Below are positions 26,204 through 35,227 of a DNA stretch of 64,000 nt, in pieces. Origin of the DNA: Synechococcus sp. Cruz-7E5 (GTDB lineage Bacteria > Cyanobacteriota > Cyanobacteriia > PCC-6307 > Cyanobiaceae); assembly GCF_024345995.1 (NCBI RefSeq), contig NZ_JAGQCE010000001.1, positions 1-64,000 of the forward strand. The letters are read 5' to 3'. The notes beneath the pieces were generated by a model. That model saw nothing but the letters and a program-made list of their open reading frames with translations, was not told where the DNA came from and did not search any database. A program made the position numbers and the translations under genes. Position 1 is the stretch's first letter. The number at the start of each line of letters is the position of its first letter.

Positions 26204-27141
26204 GATGATTCTCCTCAAAAAACATGTGTTTGTTGGTCAGGGTTGTCTCCATGGACACTGGCTCTGTTGCATTTAGACAAAGCAAAGCCAGTGGCTGAAT
26301 CGAGTGACGATCAGCGGAGGATGAACAAGGCGACCGGTGTTGAACCTTCTGCCGCCTTGGGCTCAGTCAATGATTAAGTCAGCTGCAGAAGCCCCTAAGG
26401 CACCCTGAAACCACAATCGGGCAATTTTCCAGCGGGGGAGAAATCCCAAATTCTGTAAATCAGTCATGCTCACCCTCGGCGCTCAACCAAGGAGATTCAG
26501 GCCCGCGAAGATTGCTAGCAAGTAGATATAGCTTATATATGCATATCATTTTAGGTACTATTTATAAGACGATTCATAATCGCGCTCGATAGCCTCAAGT
26601 ATTCCTCTTGCAATCTCCTGGAAGAGTGTATGCTTAATTTAGATGGCTAACAGTTCAGCCATCCATTTCTTTGCCCGTATGTATATGCTCTCTCTGCTCA
26701 TGTAATGACTCTCGAGCCCAGCGGGCAATCAGGCCTGCCAACGAGGCTCATCGAAAATACCCCCTGAACAACGCGAATCCCTCTTGGATAGCAGGGTCGC
26801 CAAGTACGTGGGCTAGATACTCAGCTCTCCGTGATCCGTCTCGGTTGCTTTGCGCTGCCTTGGCAGAGCCAGTCTACTGCTATATACATCATTTCCTAGC
26901 GAGCCAGGGGCGAGCGGGGGTGAGTAAAGGGCAAGCGTAGATAGCAGTAGCCACTAGGAATTACTACTTGTTATTAGTGGTAGAGGAAACGAAGTGAATC
27001 AACTGGATATATTCTCTGAATGGATTAAAGTTCTCCATGCGCTAGCATGGAGAACGATTACCCAGGGATCACTCTCTCTACTTCCGTTCAATATCAATAC
27101 TGCTTTTGTTTATACATTGATAAATATCTCGGTTTTTCACA
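26204..27141. other. AT-rich intergenic region between helicase and HUH genes
   Basis: The 938-bp divergent region contains an AT-rich stretch at about 26520-26640 (CTTATATATGCATATCAT) and a perfect hairpin at 27030-27055. No convincing gene is present; short open frames are unsupported. Near 26260 a GGCTCTGTTGC motif resembles an IS end but has no partner. The region probably holds promoters for both flanking genes and possibly an origin. Confidence 0.5.
27030..27055. other. perfect hairpin, candidate nick site or operator
   Basis: The arms GTTCTCCATGC (27030-27040) and GCATGGAGAAC (27045-27055) are perfect inverted repeats around a four-base GCTA loop. The hairpin sits 87 bp upstream of the HUH gene and has no T-tract. 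HUH replication initiators typically nick at a hairpin near their own gene, so a double-strand origin is a plausible reading; an operator is the alternative. Confidence 0.5.
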
Positions 27142-27795
27142 ATGACATCACCTAGCACCAGCTTCCAGCGGCCGCCGCGCTCCACTCCCAACCAAGAACA
27201 GGCCCAGCTGCGTCAGTTCCTGGAGGAGCTGCTCAGGGCTGGCTTCAACCCCAAGTACATGGTCAGCTATCACCCCCGCTCTCCTGAGGAGACTGGCTGG
27301 CACGGCAAGGGCCAGCCCGCTGCAACTTCAGCCTCGAGCAGGCATCGACCCACCATCAGCGCCTGGAATCAGGTGGGCTCCTACGAGTACTACAAGCGCC
27401 GCCGCAACGACGTCGACTGCATGACAACAGACAACCAGCACATACGGAACCTGGTCATGCGCCGTCACTACGGCATCCAGCGCCTCAACCAGGACTGGCG
27501 TGAAGCTCCACCGCCAATGCTGTTCTTCATGGAGCAGGGCATCGGTGTTCAGCAGCATGTCCACCTGCTCCTTCCTCAGCCCCTGCCGCAGTTCGACTCT
27601 GCACAAAGCCTGACTGCTGAGTGGAAGCTGTACATGACCAAACACGCCAAGTGCCTCTCCAGGCAACGCCCACCCCATGTTTGCTCAGTAACGGATGCAG
27701 CGGGTGTCATGGGCTACCTCACGAAGGAAACCTCGTCTGAGCGGCTGGTGTTGGACGTGACGGCCTCGAACTTCCTCAGCCCAGCATCGCCTTGA
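27142..27795 (+). CDS. HUH-type single-strand DNA endonuclease-like protein
   Basis: The 217-residue protein carries a His-hydrophobic-His motif after a beta strand (MLFFMEQG then QQHVHLLLP, His139 and His141). Downstream, a YxxK motif (GYLTKE, Tyr192) gives the motif 2 and motif 3 order of rolling-circle Rep proteins and relaxases. A possible motif 1 strand lies at 38-44 (PKYMVSYH). It is shorter than most Rep proteins. IS200/REP-associated transposases share HUH but usually read NHVHLL and end in YxxNP. A hairpin upstream and iterons downstream support a replication role. Confidence 0.55.
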   Translation: MTSPSTSFQRPPRSTPNQEQAQLRQFLEELLRAGFNPKYMVSYHPRSPEETGWHGKGQPAATSASSRHRPTISAWNQVGSYEYYKRRRNDVDCMTTDNQHIRNLVMRRHYGIQRLNQDWREAPPPMLFFMEQGIGVQQHVHLLLPQPLPQFDSAQSLTAEWKLYMTKHAKCLSRQRPPHVCSVTDAAGVMGYLTKETSSERLVLDVTASNFLSPASP

Positions 27796-27943
27796 TCTTG
27801 TCCTGATCGGTGGTAGCAGCAGCACTGCACCTGAGGATCAGGAAGACCGTAACCCCCTCAGCACTGCGGAGGCATCCCGTATACAGCTTTCGACAAGAGT
27901 TCCGCCGCTTTGTCTTCGTGCCCCAAGCACTCCCTACCGTTTT

Positions 27944-28041
27944 TTATTAACTATGTGCTTACTTCCTGATTAGGATCGTCTTATTAACTATGTGCTTACT
28001 TTCTCATCAAGACCGCTTTTTGTTAACTATGTGCTTAGCTT
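27944..28041. repeat. three direct repeats (iteron-like)
   Basis: The core TTAACTATGTGCTTA occurs three times, at 27947-27961, 27984-27998 and 28023-28037, with start-to-start spacing of 37 and 39 bp. Flanking bases are partly conserved (TTAT before, CTT after). All three face the same way. The spacing of about 3.5 helical turns and the position between the HUH gene and the next gene fit iterons or repeated operator sites. Confidence 0.75.
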
Positions 28042-28149
28042 CAGGCCAGAGCAAGTATGTCTCCTGGTGCTCTAGGGATCACAGCATGTCCCGTCAATAG
28101 GCTATAGTTTAATTGGCGCAACTCGCTATCAATTCGTATTTTATTTATT

Positions 28150-28707
28150 ATGAAAAAATCTGCATCAACCTCCAGCCCCACGCTGCAGGACACCCCGTTT
28201 GATCTTTACAGGCTGTACTTGCTGGCCGAAACTCCAGTAGAGAAACAGTCGTTCGTCCTTGTCGCCTTGGCCACGCTCCGTGCCGTCAAAAGCAAGAAGA
28301 ACAGACCGCATGAACTAGAGCTCGCTTCCGCCCTGATTGTCGGGGATGCTTTGCGCACGCTCAAGACTCTCAAAGGCAGTGAGAGCTATAAAACCTTCCT
28401 CGAAAACCACAAGATCACGCCAACTGATGCCTCGACATGCATACGGCTGGCAGAAGATTCTGAAACGATCGAGGGGCTGGACGTCAGCGGGTGCACTCTG
28501 CCGGCGGTGATCACCAAGCTAAGCGAGCTTAAGCAGCAGGAAGCCAAGGATGCCTTGCCCTTCGCTCAGCAACTCATTGGCGAGCCTGTAAGCCCTCCTC
28601 AAGTACCCACGTCGCGGATTCGTGAACGAGGAACGTATGAGCGTGATGACGATGACGAAGTTGTCGAAGCGTTCCGGGCAGCTCAAAGGTATGGGTATCC
28701 GGCCTGA
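28150..28707 (+). CDS. hypothetical helical protein next to iterons
   Basis: The 185-residue product is mostly helical, with an acidic Asp-rich C-terminal part (ERDDDDEVVEAFRAA). Its middle (HKITPTDASTCIRLAED) resembles short helix-turn-helix-like segments in plasmid-associated proteins, but I cannot name a family. It starts about 110 bp after the iterons, which may control it. The AT-rich leader (TTTTATTTATT) before the ATG is a likely promoter and leader region. Confidence 0.55.
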   Translation: MKKSASTSSPTLQDTPFDLYRLYLLAETPVEKQSFVLVALATLRAVKSKKNRPHELELASALIVGDALRTLKTLKGSESYKTFLENHKITPTDASTCIRLAEDSETIEGLDVSGCTLPAVITKLSELKQQEAKDALPFAQQLIGEPVSPPQVPTSRIRERGTYERDDDDEVVEAFRAAQRYGYPA

Positions 28708-28769
28708 ACGGAAGAGGTCAGCCGTCCGCCGTAGGCGGGTCGGCTGGAGCGACTTGTTGTACTGCAATC

Positions 28770-29063
28770 TCATGTGAAGTCAGGTGAGTCAGCCAACAGC
28801 GTTTCTGCCTTGCCAATCAAAGCAAGATACTCAACCGTAAGGCTGCTAACGCCAAACGGATAGAACCAATGGGGCTTGGTCGCCCCAGCGCGAGCTCCTG
28901 CGTGGTCGGGTAGAAAGAGACCGCTTCTGCTAAGGTCATTAACCACAGTCAACAGTTCGGTCTCGTCGCGAACGAATGCGCCAAGGTGGGGCTCCCTGGT
29001 TAGTATCCCGTCTGTGATTAGTCGTACCTCATATGGAGGATCATTCTGGGGACTGAGATCCAT
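28770..29063 (-). CDS. hypothetical protein
   Basis: The frame from ATG 29063 (MDLSPQNDPPYEVRLITDG) encodes 97 residues with a mixed alpha/beta character (LGAFVRDETELLTVVNDLSR, KPHWFYPFGVSSLTVEYLAL). No ribosome binding site is obvious, and the frame stays open upstream to 29162 without becoming more convincing. It may be a small gene or a fragment beside the insertion sequence. Family unknown. Confidence 0.4.
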   Translation of the reverse strand: MDLSPQNDPPYEVRLITDGILTREPHLGAFVRDETELLTVVNDLSRSGLFLPDHAGARAGATKPHWFYPFGVSSLTVEYLALIGKAETLLADSPDFT

Positions 29064-29205
29064 GCTGACTAGATGGACAAAGACGAGGAGAGATTGATTG
29101 GAGCATCCTCGGAGGGCTGAAACAGCATGGAGCTTAAGGAGACTCTGGAAAAGCCACCCCATTCACGGGACAATGACCTTGTGATCGCAGGAAAGGGCTG
29201 GGTCC

Positions 29206-30186
29206 ATGGGCGGCAAGCAGCTTGGCTTTGGTGATTACGAGCAAGCCACGGCCAAGAAGCGCACCAAGCGTGAGAAGTTTCTGGCAGAGATGGAGGCGGT
29301 TGTGCCCTGGAAGGCGCTCATTGATCTGATCGAACCTCACTACCCCAAAACCAGCTCCAAAGGAGGACGTCCGGCCTATCCGCTGGCCACCATGCTGCGA
29401 ATCCACCTGATGCAACAGTGGTATTCACTCAGCGATCCAGCGATGGAGGATGCCCTGATTGAGGTGCCCACGATGCGGCGCTTTGCCGGCATCGACCTCG
29501 TCAGCGAGCGGATCCCGGATGAGACCACCATCCTGGCGTTTCGGCACTTGCTGGAGAAGCACAATCTGGGCGAACAGATTTTTGCGGTGGTGAAAGCCCA
29601 TCTCAAGGAACGGGGCATGGCCATGAAGCAGGGAACGATCATTGATGCCACCTTGATCGCGGCTCCCAGCTCAACCAAGAACAAGGCTGGGGAGCGAGAT
29701 CCGGAGATGCACCAGACCAAGAAGGGCAACCAGTGGTACTTCGGGATGAAAGTCCACATTGGCGTCGACAAAGACTCGGGCCTCATCCATTCGGTGGAGA
29801 CCACGGCTGCCAATGTGCATGACCTCACCCCAGCCGCTGATCTCCTGCACGGGGAGGAGACTGTGGTCTATGCGGATGCCGGCTACCAGGGGATCGAGAA
29901 GCGAGACGAGATGCAAGGAAAGGGGATTGGCTTTCGCGTTGCCATGCGGCCCGGAAAGCGCAGGGCTCTGCCGGACACACCGGAGGGTCGACTGGATGAT
30001 CTGGTCGAAACTGCCAAAGCACATGTCCGCGCCAAGGGCGAGCATCCGTTCCGGGTGATCAAGCAGCAGTTCGGCTTTCAGAAGACACGGTTGCGGGGCA
30101 TGATCAAAAACCGCTGCAAGGTGTACGTGCTGGCAGCCCTCTCAAACCTATTCATGGCACGTCGTCGGTTGTTATGCAGCGCGTGA
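29206..30186 (+). mobile_element. IS5-family insertion sequence, intact transposase
   Basis: The 326-residue transposase is full length. An N-terminal DUF772-like domain (PAYPLATMLRIHLMQQWYSL) is followed by a DDE domain with Asp147 (IIDATLI), Asp224 (YADAGYQG) and Glu279 (GEHPFRVIKQQFGF). It is of a different subgroup from the IS at 2177. Terminal inverted repeats are not clearly resolved; the extents given are those of the gene. An intact frame suggests recent arrival or activity. Confidence 0.85.
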
Positions 30187-30317
30187 TCGGGGAAGTAGTG
30201 TGCCCATGGAAGGCAAAATGCCCCCAGATGGGCAAGATTGAGCTTCCAAGAAGGTGAAATCAGGCCGATCAATTTTAGATTCGCCGGGAAACTGTTCATC
30301 TCGAACAAGTCGCAACC

Positions 30318-30692
30318 TCAGGCTCTCTTCGAGGGCTCGTTGCCCAGAGATTCCTTAAGCGATTGCGTGTATTCATGCACCTCAAAATCGGAATACAGCA
30401 GCGCCAAGCATGCATGAGCCAGAGTTGCGTTCGTAAGTAGGACACTGTCGGCGTAATCCGACAGAATTTCTGTGCCAACATCTGACTGGATGTATTCCTC
30501 GAATTTCTCTTTCCTCCCAGCATCCCAGGCGTTGCTTGTCGTGTGAATTGACTTGAGAAAACGGATGATTCTTCGCTTGCGAACTAGGGTGTATGCGGCG
30601 GAGGCCATTCTGACGTAGGGGACTACGTCCTTCAAGTCGTCGGCCAATTCTGTTACCTCGGTTAGTCTGAGCTGCATTTCGTTCATGTCCAT
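30318..30692 (-). CDS. hypothetical helical protein
   Basis: The 124-residue product (MDMNEMQLRLTEVTELADD...) is helical and acidic, with a VRKRRIIRFLKSIH segment and an acidic C-terminal half. It is the last of three minus-strand genes, following the 30765 gene and the kinase gene. I do not recognise a family. Its 3' end is about 130 bp from the IS5 element, so the adjacent insertion may have cut neighbouring sequence. Confidence 0.5.
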   Translation of the reverse strand: MDMNEMQLRLTEVTELADDLKDVVPYVRMASAAYTLVRKRRIIRFLKSIHTTSNAWDAGRKEKFEEYIQSDVGTEILSDYADSVLLTNATLAHACLALLYSDFEVHEYTQSLKESLGNEPSKRA

Positions 30693-30764
30693 GGTTCATC
30701 CGACTGATATTCGTGCATCCCATTCAAGATCCCGCATTCTGGCGATTGGCTTGCAGTCCAACAG

Positions 30765-31304
30765 TTACCGATCAGCGGGGGGCGACGAGAGACTCTCCAC
30801 CGGTAATTCGCCTGACTTCGCCGCTCTGTTGCATCGGATGCTTCGCCCACATTGTTTGCATTTATTGAACGTGTTGGCATTCCCACCCGCGTCAGTCAAG
30901 GCAGGTGATGCCGGCGCGTTGTCGGCAAGCGATACAATTGACAACGCCTCGGTCATTTGCTCGTCAGTAAGCACTTGCAGTACGCGTACATTAAGTTCGT
31001 ACATCCGTTTCGCAAGTGAGGGCGCGTTTGCGTAGAAGTCGGGACCGTCGCATCCAAAGTAGACAAAGCGATCAAATGTAACCTCGGGTCCGCGTTTGCC
31101 GACATATTTTTTGTGCGGTCCAACGCCGATCCAATTAACCATCCCGGCAATGCCATTCAATTGAGCCTCTGGACCAATGCCGCCGACCCCGATTACAGCG
31201 TCGTATTCACGATCGCGGACAGCGCCCATGCAATCATAGACGCCAAAACATCCGTCGGTGTCGGGATCGCCGTTGTGCGTGCGTTTATAAACGAGGATGT
31301 TCAT
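30765..31304 (-). CDS. conserved hypothetical protein with Cys tail
   Basis: The 179-residue product starts at ATG 31304 (MNILVYKRTHNGDPDTDGCF). The upstream in-frame extension to 31472 overlaps the kinase gene and is unlikely. The N-terminal half has a beta-alpha pattern with GVGGIGPEAQLNGIAG and IGVGPHKK stretches. The C-terminus ends in a short CKQCGRS motif. I recall similar proteins only as hypothetical. It follows the kinase gene by about 116 bp on the same strand, and a shared transcript is possible. Confidence 0.55.
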   Translation of the reverse strand: MNILVYKRTHNGDPDTDGCFGVYDCMGAVRDREYDAVIGVGGIGPEAQLNGIAGMVNWIGVGPHKKYVGKRGPEVTFDRFVYFGCDGPDFYANAPSLAKRMYELNVRVLQVLTDEQMTEALSIVSLADNAPASPALTDAGGNANTFNKCKQCGRSIRCNRAAKSGELPVESLSSPPADR

Positions 31305-31420
31305 GATTCGATGTGTGGTTGAACGCTCCAGATCAGAAGCGGGCAGCAATCTCGGCATAGAAACCAGCCTCAGCACCCGTCTTCTGAATCTGGTTGTTGG
31401 AGGGAGGCTTTCGTCTGATC

Positions 31421-32458
31421 TCACTCCCATCCTTTCTGCCCGCGAAAATTGAACAGTTGGACATGACCGCATTCATTGCAAATCATAATTCGCCAACTTG
31501 ACTGAGCAGTCGACTTGAGACCAAATCCGTCTGCCTTTCGTGGATCACTGTCTGAATGCAGATAGTATTTTCCTCTCCCGCAAAAGTTGCATTCATGCTG
31601 AATCGACTTCGATAGGTAGTGAGACCTTCGACGAATCAAGGCTTGAGCCTGGCGAGTAAGAATAAGCAGATTTGCTGAGTCTCGGCGATCATTGGGATCT
31701 TGTGTCACCATAAGATCAAGCAGGAAGTTCACATGTTCGAGTATTGAGTCTCCATTTGGCGAAAACGGATCGTTCCAGTGTTGTTTGATATCCCACTCCT
31801 TTTCTCGGTGTGCTTCTCTACTGAATACTCTTCCCGTAAAAAGCCAGTAAAGCAGCTTGCCTAATGAGTAAACATCTGATGCGGGTGTAACATGCTCTAC
31901 ACGGCCGCTTTCAAGCTCTGGAGCCATATACAGTCTCGGGCCGACTGCCTCCTGCGTTTCTGTTATTCTGTTGCCTGATTCAAGAAAGATCGATAGGCCA
32001 AAATCTCCTACCACTGGAGGGCCTATTGCAGACTTTAGGAAAATATTATCTGGCTTAATATCTCTGTGCAAAACTCCATGTGAATGTGCCGTATGCACCG
32101 CATCCAGTATTTGCTCAAATACTACAAGCGTAGCTACCGGATCAGATCTCCAGTAGGGGGCTGCATTAGCGATTGTTCCGCCGTGACAATATTCAGTTAC
32201 GATGTATGGGCGGCCCTCATTTAACGAATGGTCAACAATCCTAATGATATTTGCGTGACTCAACCTGGATGTCGCCTCAATCTCTCTTTCGAAGCGATCG
32301 AGCCTGCTTGGGTTCTTTAGTCTCTTTAACACATACTCTGTTTCATCGGCATGTGCATCATCAGGCCCTGACTTGCGCTTGACTACATGCGTCCATGATT
32401 GCCCCCCTTCGCTTAGGTCGCGGATGATTTCCCATGCATGAGAATTGAACTTAGCCAT
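31421..32458 (-). CDS. Ser/Thr protein kinase with C-terminal zinc ribbon
   Basis: The 345-residue protein is a Hanks-type kinase. The motifs are Lys45 (YVLKRLK), Glu in FEREIEA, the HRDIKPDN catalytic loop (131-138), DFG (152-154) and APE (179-181). The glycine loop is weak. After the kinase domain, Cys290/Cys293 and Cys327/Cys330 form a CxxC...CxxC pair like a zinc ribbon. It has no transmembrane or PASTA region, so it is cytosolic. Its AT-rich composition and neighbours in an IS-bearing area suggest horizontal transfer. Such lone kinases occur in phage-defence islands; that role is not shown here. Confidence 0.85.
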   Translation of the reverse strand: MAKFNSHAWEIIRDLSEGGQSWTHVVKRKSGPDDAHADETEYVLKRLKNPSRLDRFEREIEATSRLSHANIIRIVDHSLNEGRPYIVTEYCHGGTIANAAPYWRSDPVATLVVFEQILDAVHTAHSHGVLHRDIKPDNIFLKSAIGPPVVGDFGLSIFLESGNRITETQEAVGPRLYMAPELESGRVEHVTPASDVYSLGKLLYWLFTGRVFSREAHREKEWDIKQHWNDPFSPNGDSILEHVNFLLDLMVTQDPNDRRDSANLLILTRQAQALIRRRSHYLSKSIQHECNFCGRGKYYLHSDSDPRKADGFGLKSTAQSSWRIMICNECGHVQLFNFRGQKGWE

Positions 32459-33002
32459 GAATAGCTTGATGTGAAATCATGGGCACATCATCATGATAGC
32501 CAAATAGAAGGTTGCCAGGCCTTATGCGTCCTTCCCTCCAACAGTATTTCGGCGGATCCGGTATCCACCTCAAGCGTGGGTCCTCGTGCCGCATAAGACA
32601 CCTGTCACCCTTGCAGGATGACCCAGGATGCCTTTCCTTGCAATGGCTCTCAATAGCAGCGTTGGCAAATCAGGGAACTTAGGCGGACCCGGTATCCAAC
32701 TGTTCGTTCTGTTACAAAGCCCTTCAATGAGTTCCGTCAACCGTCTTCGCCGATTCACCCCATTTTCAGTTGATGATTTCCGTCCTCTTGCCTTGGAGGA
32801 GTGGAATTCATAGATCATCCCCCGCCCGCCCGTGAACCTGGCTGAACCAACGAGCAGCTCAAGGACATCCTGAGTCCGGCTTTCAGTCCAGAGACGAAGG
32901 GAAAACAGCGACCACCATCAGACAGCACCTCCAGTCTCGAATTGTTGGGGTGGGCTCAAGGCCCTCTGACCTGGGAACACTGTCACCACTCAACCCAGGC
33001 CG
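32459..33002. other. no recognisable gene
   Basis: The 540-bp stretch downstream of the accessory kinase cluster has no supported gene. The GC content rises toward the dienelactone hydrolase, marking a return to core-like composition. Confidence 0.4.
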
Positions 33003-33197
33003 ATGACCCTGACCATTGCCGACATCTCCACCGAGCTCCTGATGGACACCACTACCGCCCTCTAGGAGATCGAGTGCCGCATGAATGCCCGCGTCTTCAC
33101 CGCCGTCCACCACCTCGAGCAGGGGCCAGCGGTTCGCCAGGTGCTGAAGCTGCTCCTGGAGATTCTGGACCGCACCAGCCCTGACGGGGTGATCTGA
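33003..33197 (+). pseudogene. small gene with in-frame stop
   Basis: From ATG 33003 a 64-codon coding-like frame (MTLTIADISTELLMDTTTAL, then EIECRMNARVFTAVHHLEQG) is interrupted by TAG at 33063-33065 and continues in the same frame to TGA at 33195. The composition on both sides of the TAG looks like one protein. It may be a decayed picocyanobacterial hypothetical gene. Readthrough is possible but unsupported. Confidence 0.35.
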
Positions 33198-33283
33198 GCT
33201 GCCTCTGCAGCTCCAAACACCTCCAGCCCGCATTCCCGGAGCTTTTCTGCTGACCACCCTGGCGGCAATCAACACCCTGGTCT

Positions 33284-34165
33284 TCAGGACACGCCGTTGG
33301 CTTTGAACCATGCCTGCAGCCGGCTCCAGCCATCCGCAGCAGCTTCAGGCCGGTAAGTGGGGCGGTAGTCGGCATGGAATCCATGGGGAGCCTCCGGATA
33401 GATGACGATCTCGCTGCGACTTCCCGCCGCCTTCAGGGCTGCCTGCTTCCGCTCCACCGTCTCCAGCGGGATGCCGTCATCCTTGCCGGCGTACAACCCC
33501 AGCACCGGGGCCTTGATCCTGGCCGCCACATCCAGGGGATGGAACGGTTGATCAGCGGTGCTTGCTCCGACCAACCGCCCGTACCAGGCCACACCGGCCT
33601 TGAGGCTCGGGTTGTGGGCGGCGTAGAGCCAAGTGATCCGTCCACCCCAGCAGAACCCGGTGATGCCGAGTTTCCCGATGTCTCCTCCTCCCTCGCTGCT
33701 CGCCCAGGCAACAGTGGCATCGAGGTCGCTCATCACCTGGGCATCGGGCACCTTGGCAACCACAGGCAAAATCGAAGCGATATCAGGCAGCTTGGTGACA
33801 TCCCCCTGGCGCTCGAACAGGCTCGGAGCGATGGCCAGATAGCCAAGCCGCGCCAACCGCCGGCACACATCCTGGATGTGGGCATGCACCCCGAAGATCT
33901 CCTGCACCACCAGCACCACCGCTAAGTTCGTGCCTGTGGCTGGTCTGGCGCGGTAGGCAGGAATCGTGCCTCCTTCCACAGGGATGCTCACGAAACCTGC
34001 TGTCAGTCCACCTGGATCAGTGGTGATCGTGGCCGCTGAGATCGGGCGCACGGCCACTGCAAAGCCAGCGGCGAGGGTGCCTAGCAGCAGCTCGCGGCGG
34101 CGGATGCCCTGGGGGCCGGCTGGATCGGATGGGGTCGAGGCCATGCGGAGGGGATTCCCTTTCAC
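33284..34165 (-). CDS. dienelactone hydrolase family protein with Tat signal
   Basis: The 293-residue protein has a twin-arginine type signal ([18 protein letters not shown]) followed by an alpha/beta hydrolase of the dienelactone hydrolase family. The nucleophile Cys is in [10 protein letters not shown], the acid in YAGKDDGIP and the His in [10 protein letters not shown]. Such enzymes open lactones or hydrolyse esters, and the natural substrate is not known here. Export to the periplasm or thylakoid lumen is inferred. The start at 34165 matches the signal peptide; an ATG 7 codons later is an alternative. Confidence 0.85.
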   Translation of the reverse strand: MKGNPLRMASTPSDPAGPQGIRRRELLLGTLAAGFAVAVRPISAATITTDPGGLTAGFVSIPVEGGTIPAYRARPATGTNLAVVLVVQEIFGVHAHIQDVCRRLARLGYLAIAPSLFERQGDVTKLPDIASILPVVAKVPDAQVMSDLDATVAWASSEGGGDIGKLGITGFCWGGRITWLYAAHNPSLKAGVAWYGRLVGASTADQPFHPLDVAARIKAPVLGLYAGKDDGIPLETVERKQAALKAAGSRSEIVIYPEAPHGFHADYRPTYRPEAAADGWSRLQAWFKANGVS

Positions 34166-34204
34166 TCAGACCTCCATTCTGTTGCGCTCCTCGAACTGGG
34201 GTGG

Positions 34205-34675
34205 CCGGGATGGCCCTGCTACCCCCTTACGACTCAAGGCCCATTATTGCCCGCAGTGAAACGGTGGCCAGCAATCCCTTCTGCCGGGGTGCCCGGCGAC
34301 TTCGTCGCTGCCTCATCCCAGCCGATGGCTTCTACGAGTGGCTCCCACCTCCCGCCAACGACCCTCAAGAGAGATCCGCCCGTAAGCAAGCCCTAGTGGA
34401 CCCGCAGGCAGGACCACGGCCTGTACTGGCTGGGAAGACTCTGGGACCGCTGGATCGCCCCTGACGGCAGTGCCCTGGAGACCTGCTGCATCCTGACCAC
34501 CACCCCGATTGCCCTGCTCCGCCCAATTCATGACCGCATGCCTGTGGTGATTCCAGACGGGCAGGAAGACACCTGGTTACTCACCAGCGGGGCCGATGAA
34601 CTCCGTTCGCTGGAGTCCCTGCTGCTGCCATGGCAGCCCGCAGGCTGGGAAGCCGTTCCGGAGGACTGGTCCTGA
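34205..34675 (+). pseudogene. broken SRAP (YedK-like) gene
   Basis: The 5' part reads ARSETVASNPFCRGARRLRR and CLIPADGFYEWLPP, typical of the SOS-response-associated peptidase (SRAP) domain. The frame is lost around 34380-34420. The C-terminal part (LYWLGRLWDRWIAPDG, ILTTTPIALLRPIHDRMPVV) continues in a different frame to 34675. The N-terminal MCGR region with the catalytic Cys2 is missing. It is therefore truncated and frameshifted. An intact homologue would process abasic-site crosslinks. Confidence 0.75.
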
Positions 34676-35227
34676 CTGCTGTGCCAGTTTCGAAGGCCCA
34701 GCCTTTTGAGCAACGCGTCGACAGCCTTTGATTCAGCAGCCGCAAGTTCACATCGCAACAGTAGACTGCGATGGTAGATGTAAGCCAGCAAGACCATGGG
34801 TCAAGGGAAAGACTATAGCTTGGTGCATGGCATGTACCAATAGCATCAGCAACATGGCCTGTTCAATCTACGTGCAACCATTGATTCCGAATACTCTATC
34901 CGGTCAGAGTGCCCAGGCGCTTGAAGTTCTGAAGGATCTCCATTGGCAATCGATTGCAATGCTGGCCGCAATAGTGTGTCCTTGCCGAGAGAAGTGCGCC
35001 AACAGATTTATCCCCATTGCTCGATCCAGGGCTGTTTTCCAGCTCTCACCAGCTCTCAATCAATGGTCGTGTTGCCCAAAGTCATTGCCGTGCAGTGGAT
35101 CTGCTTGTCTTCCTGAGCGCTCCCAAAGCACCCGCGCTACCAAGCTGCGCCACGCCCCGTCAGATGTGACTTTACCTTCCGAGCTCATGGGTATTCCGTC
35201 AGAGCTGGGAAGCTCACTCGGCTCTGG
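34676..35227. other. gene-poor stretch with tRNA remnant
   Basis: Apart from the tRNA-Pro remnant at 35116-35159, no gene is supported. It marks the boundary between the accessory region and the sbcDC housekeeping block. Confidence 0.5.
35116..35159 (-). pseudogene. 5' half of a tRNA-Pro (UGG) gene
   Basis: On the minus strand from 35159: CGGGGCG, D arm GCGC-AGCTTGGTA-GCGC, then an anticodon arm GGTGC-TTTGGGA-GCGCT with anticodon TGG. All three parts are intact to the end of the anticodon stem, but no variable loop, T arm or 3' acceptor strand follows. It looks cut within the gene, as happens when an element inserts and leaves or decays. Confidence 0.65.

Noticed and set aside
26260-26270. 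IS6-family terminal repeat (GGCTCTGTTGC)
   Set aside because: No matching partner end or transposase nearby; a single short match is not enough.
27944-28041. Short CRISPR array
   Set aside because: Only three 15-bp repeats with about 22-24-bp spacers, no cas genes and no typical repeat length.
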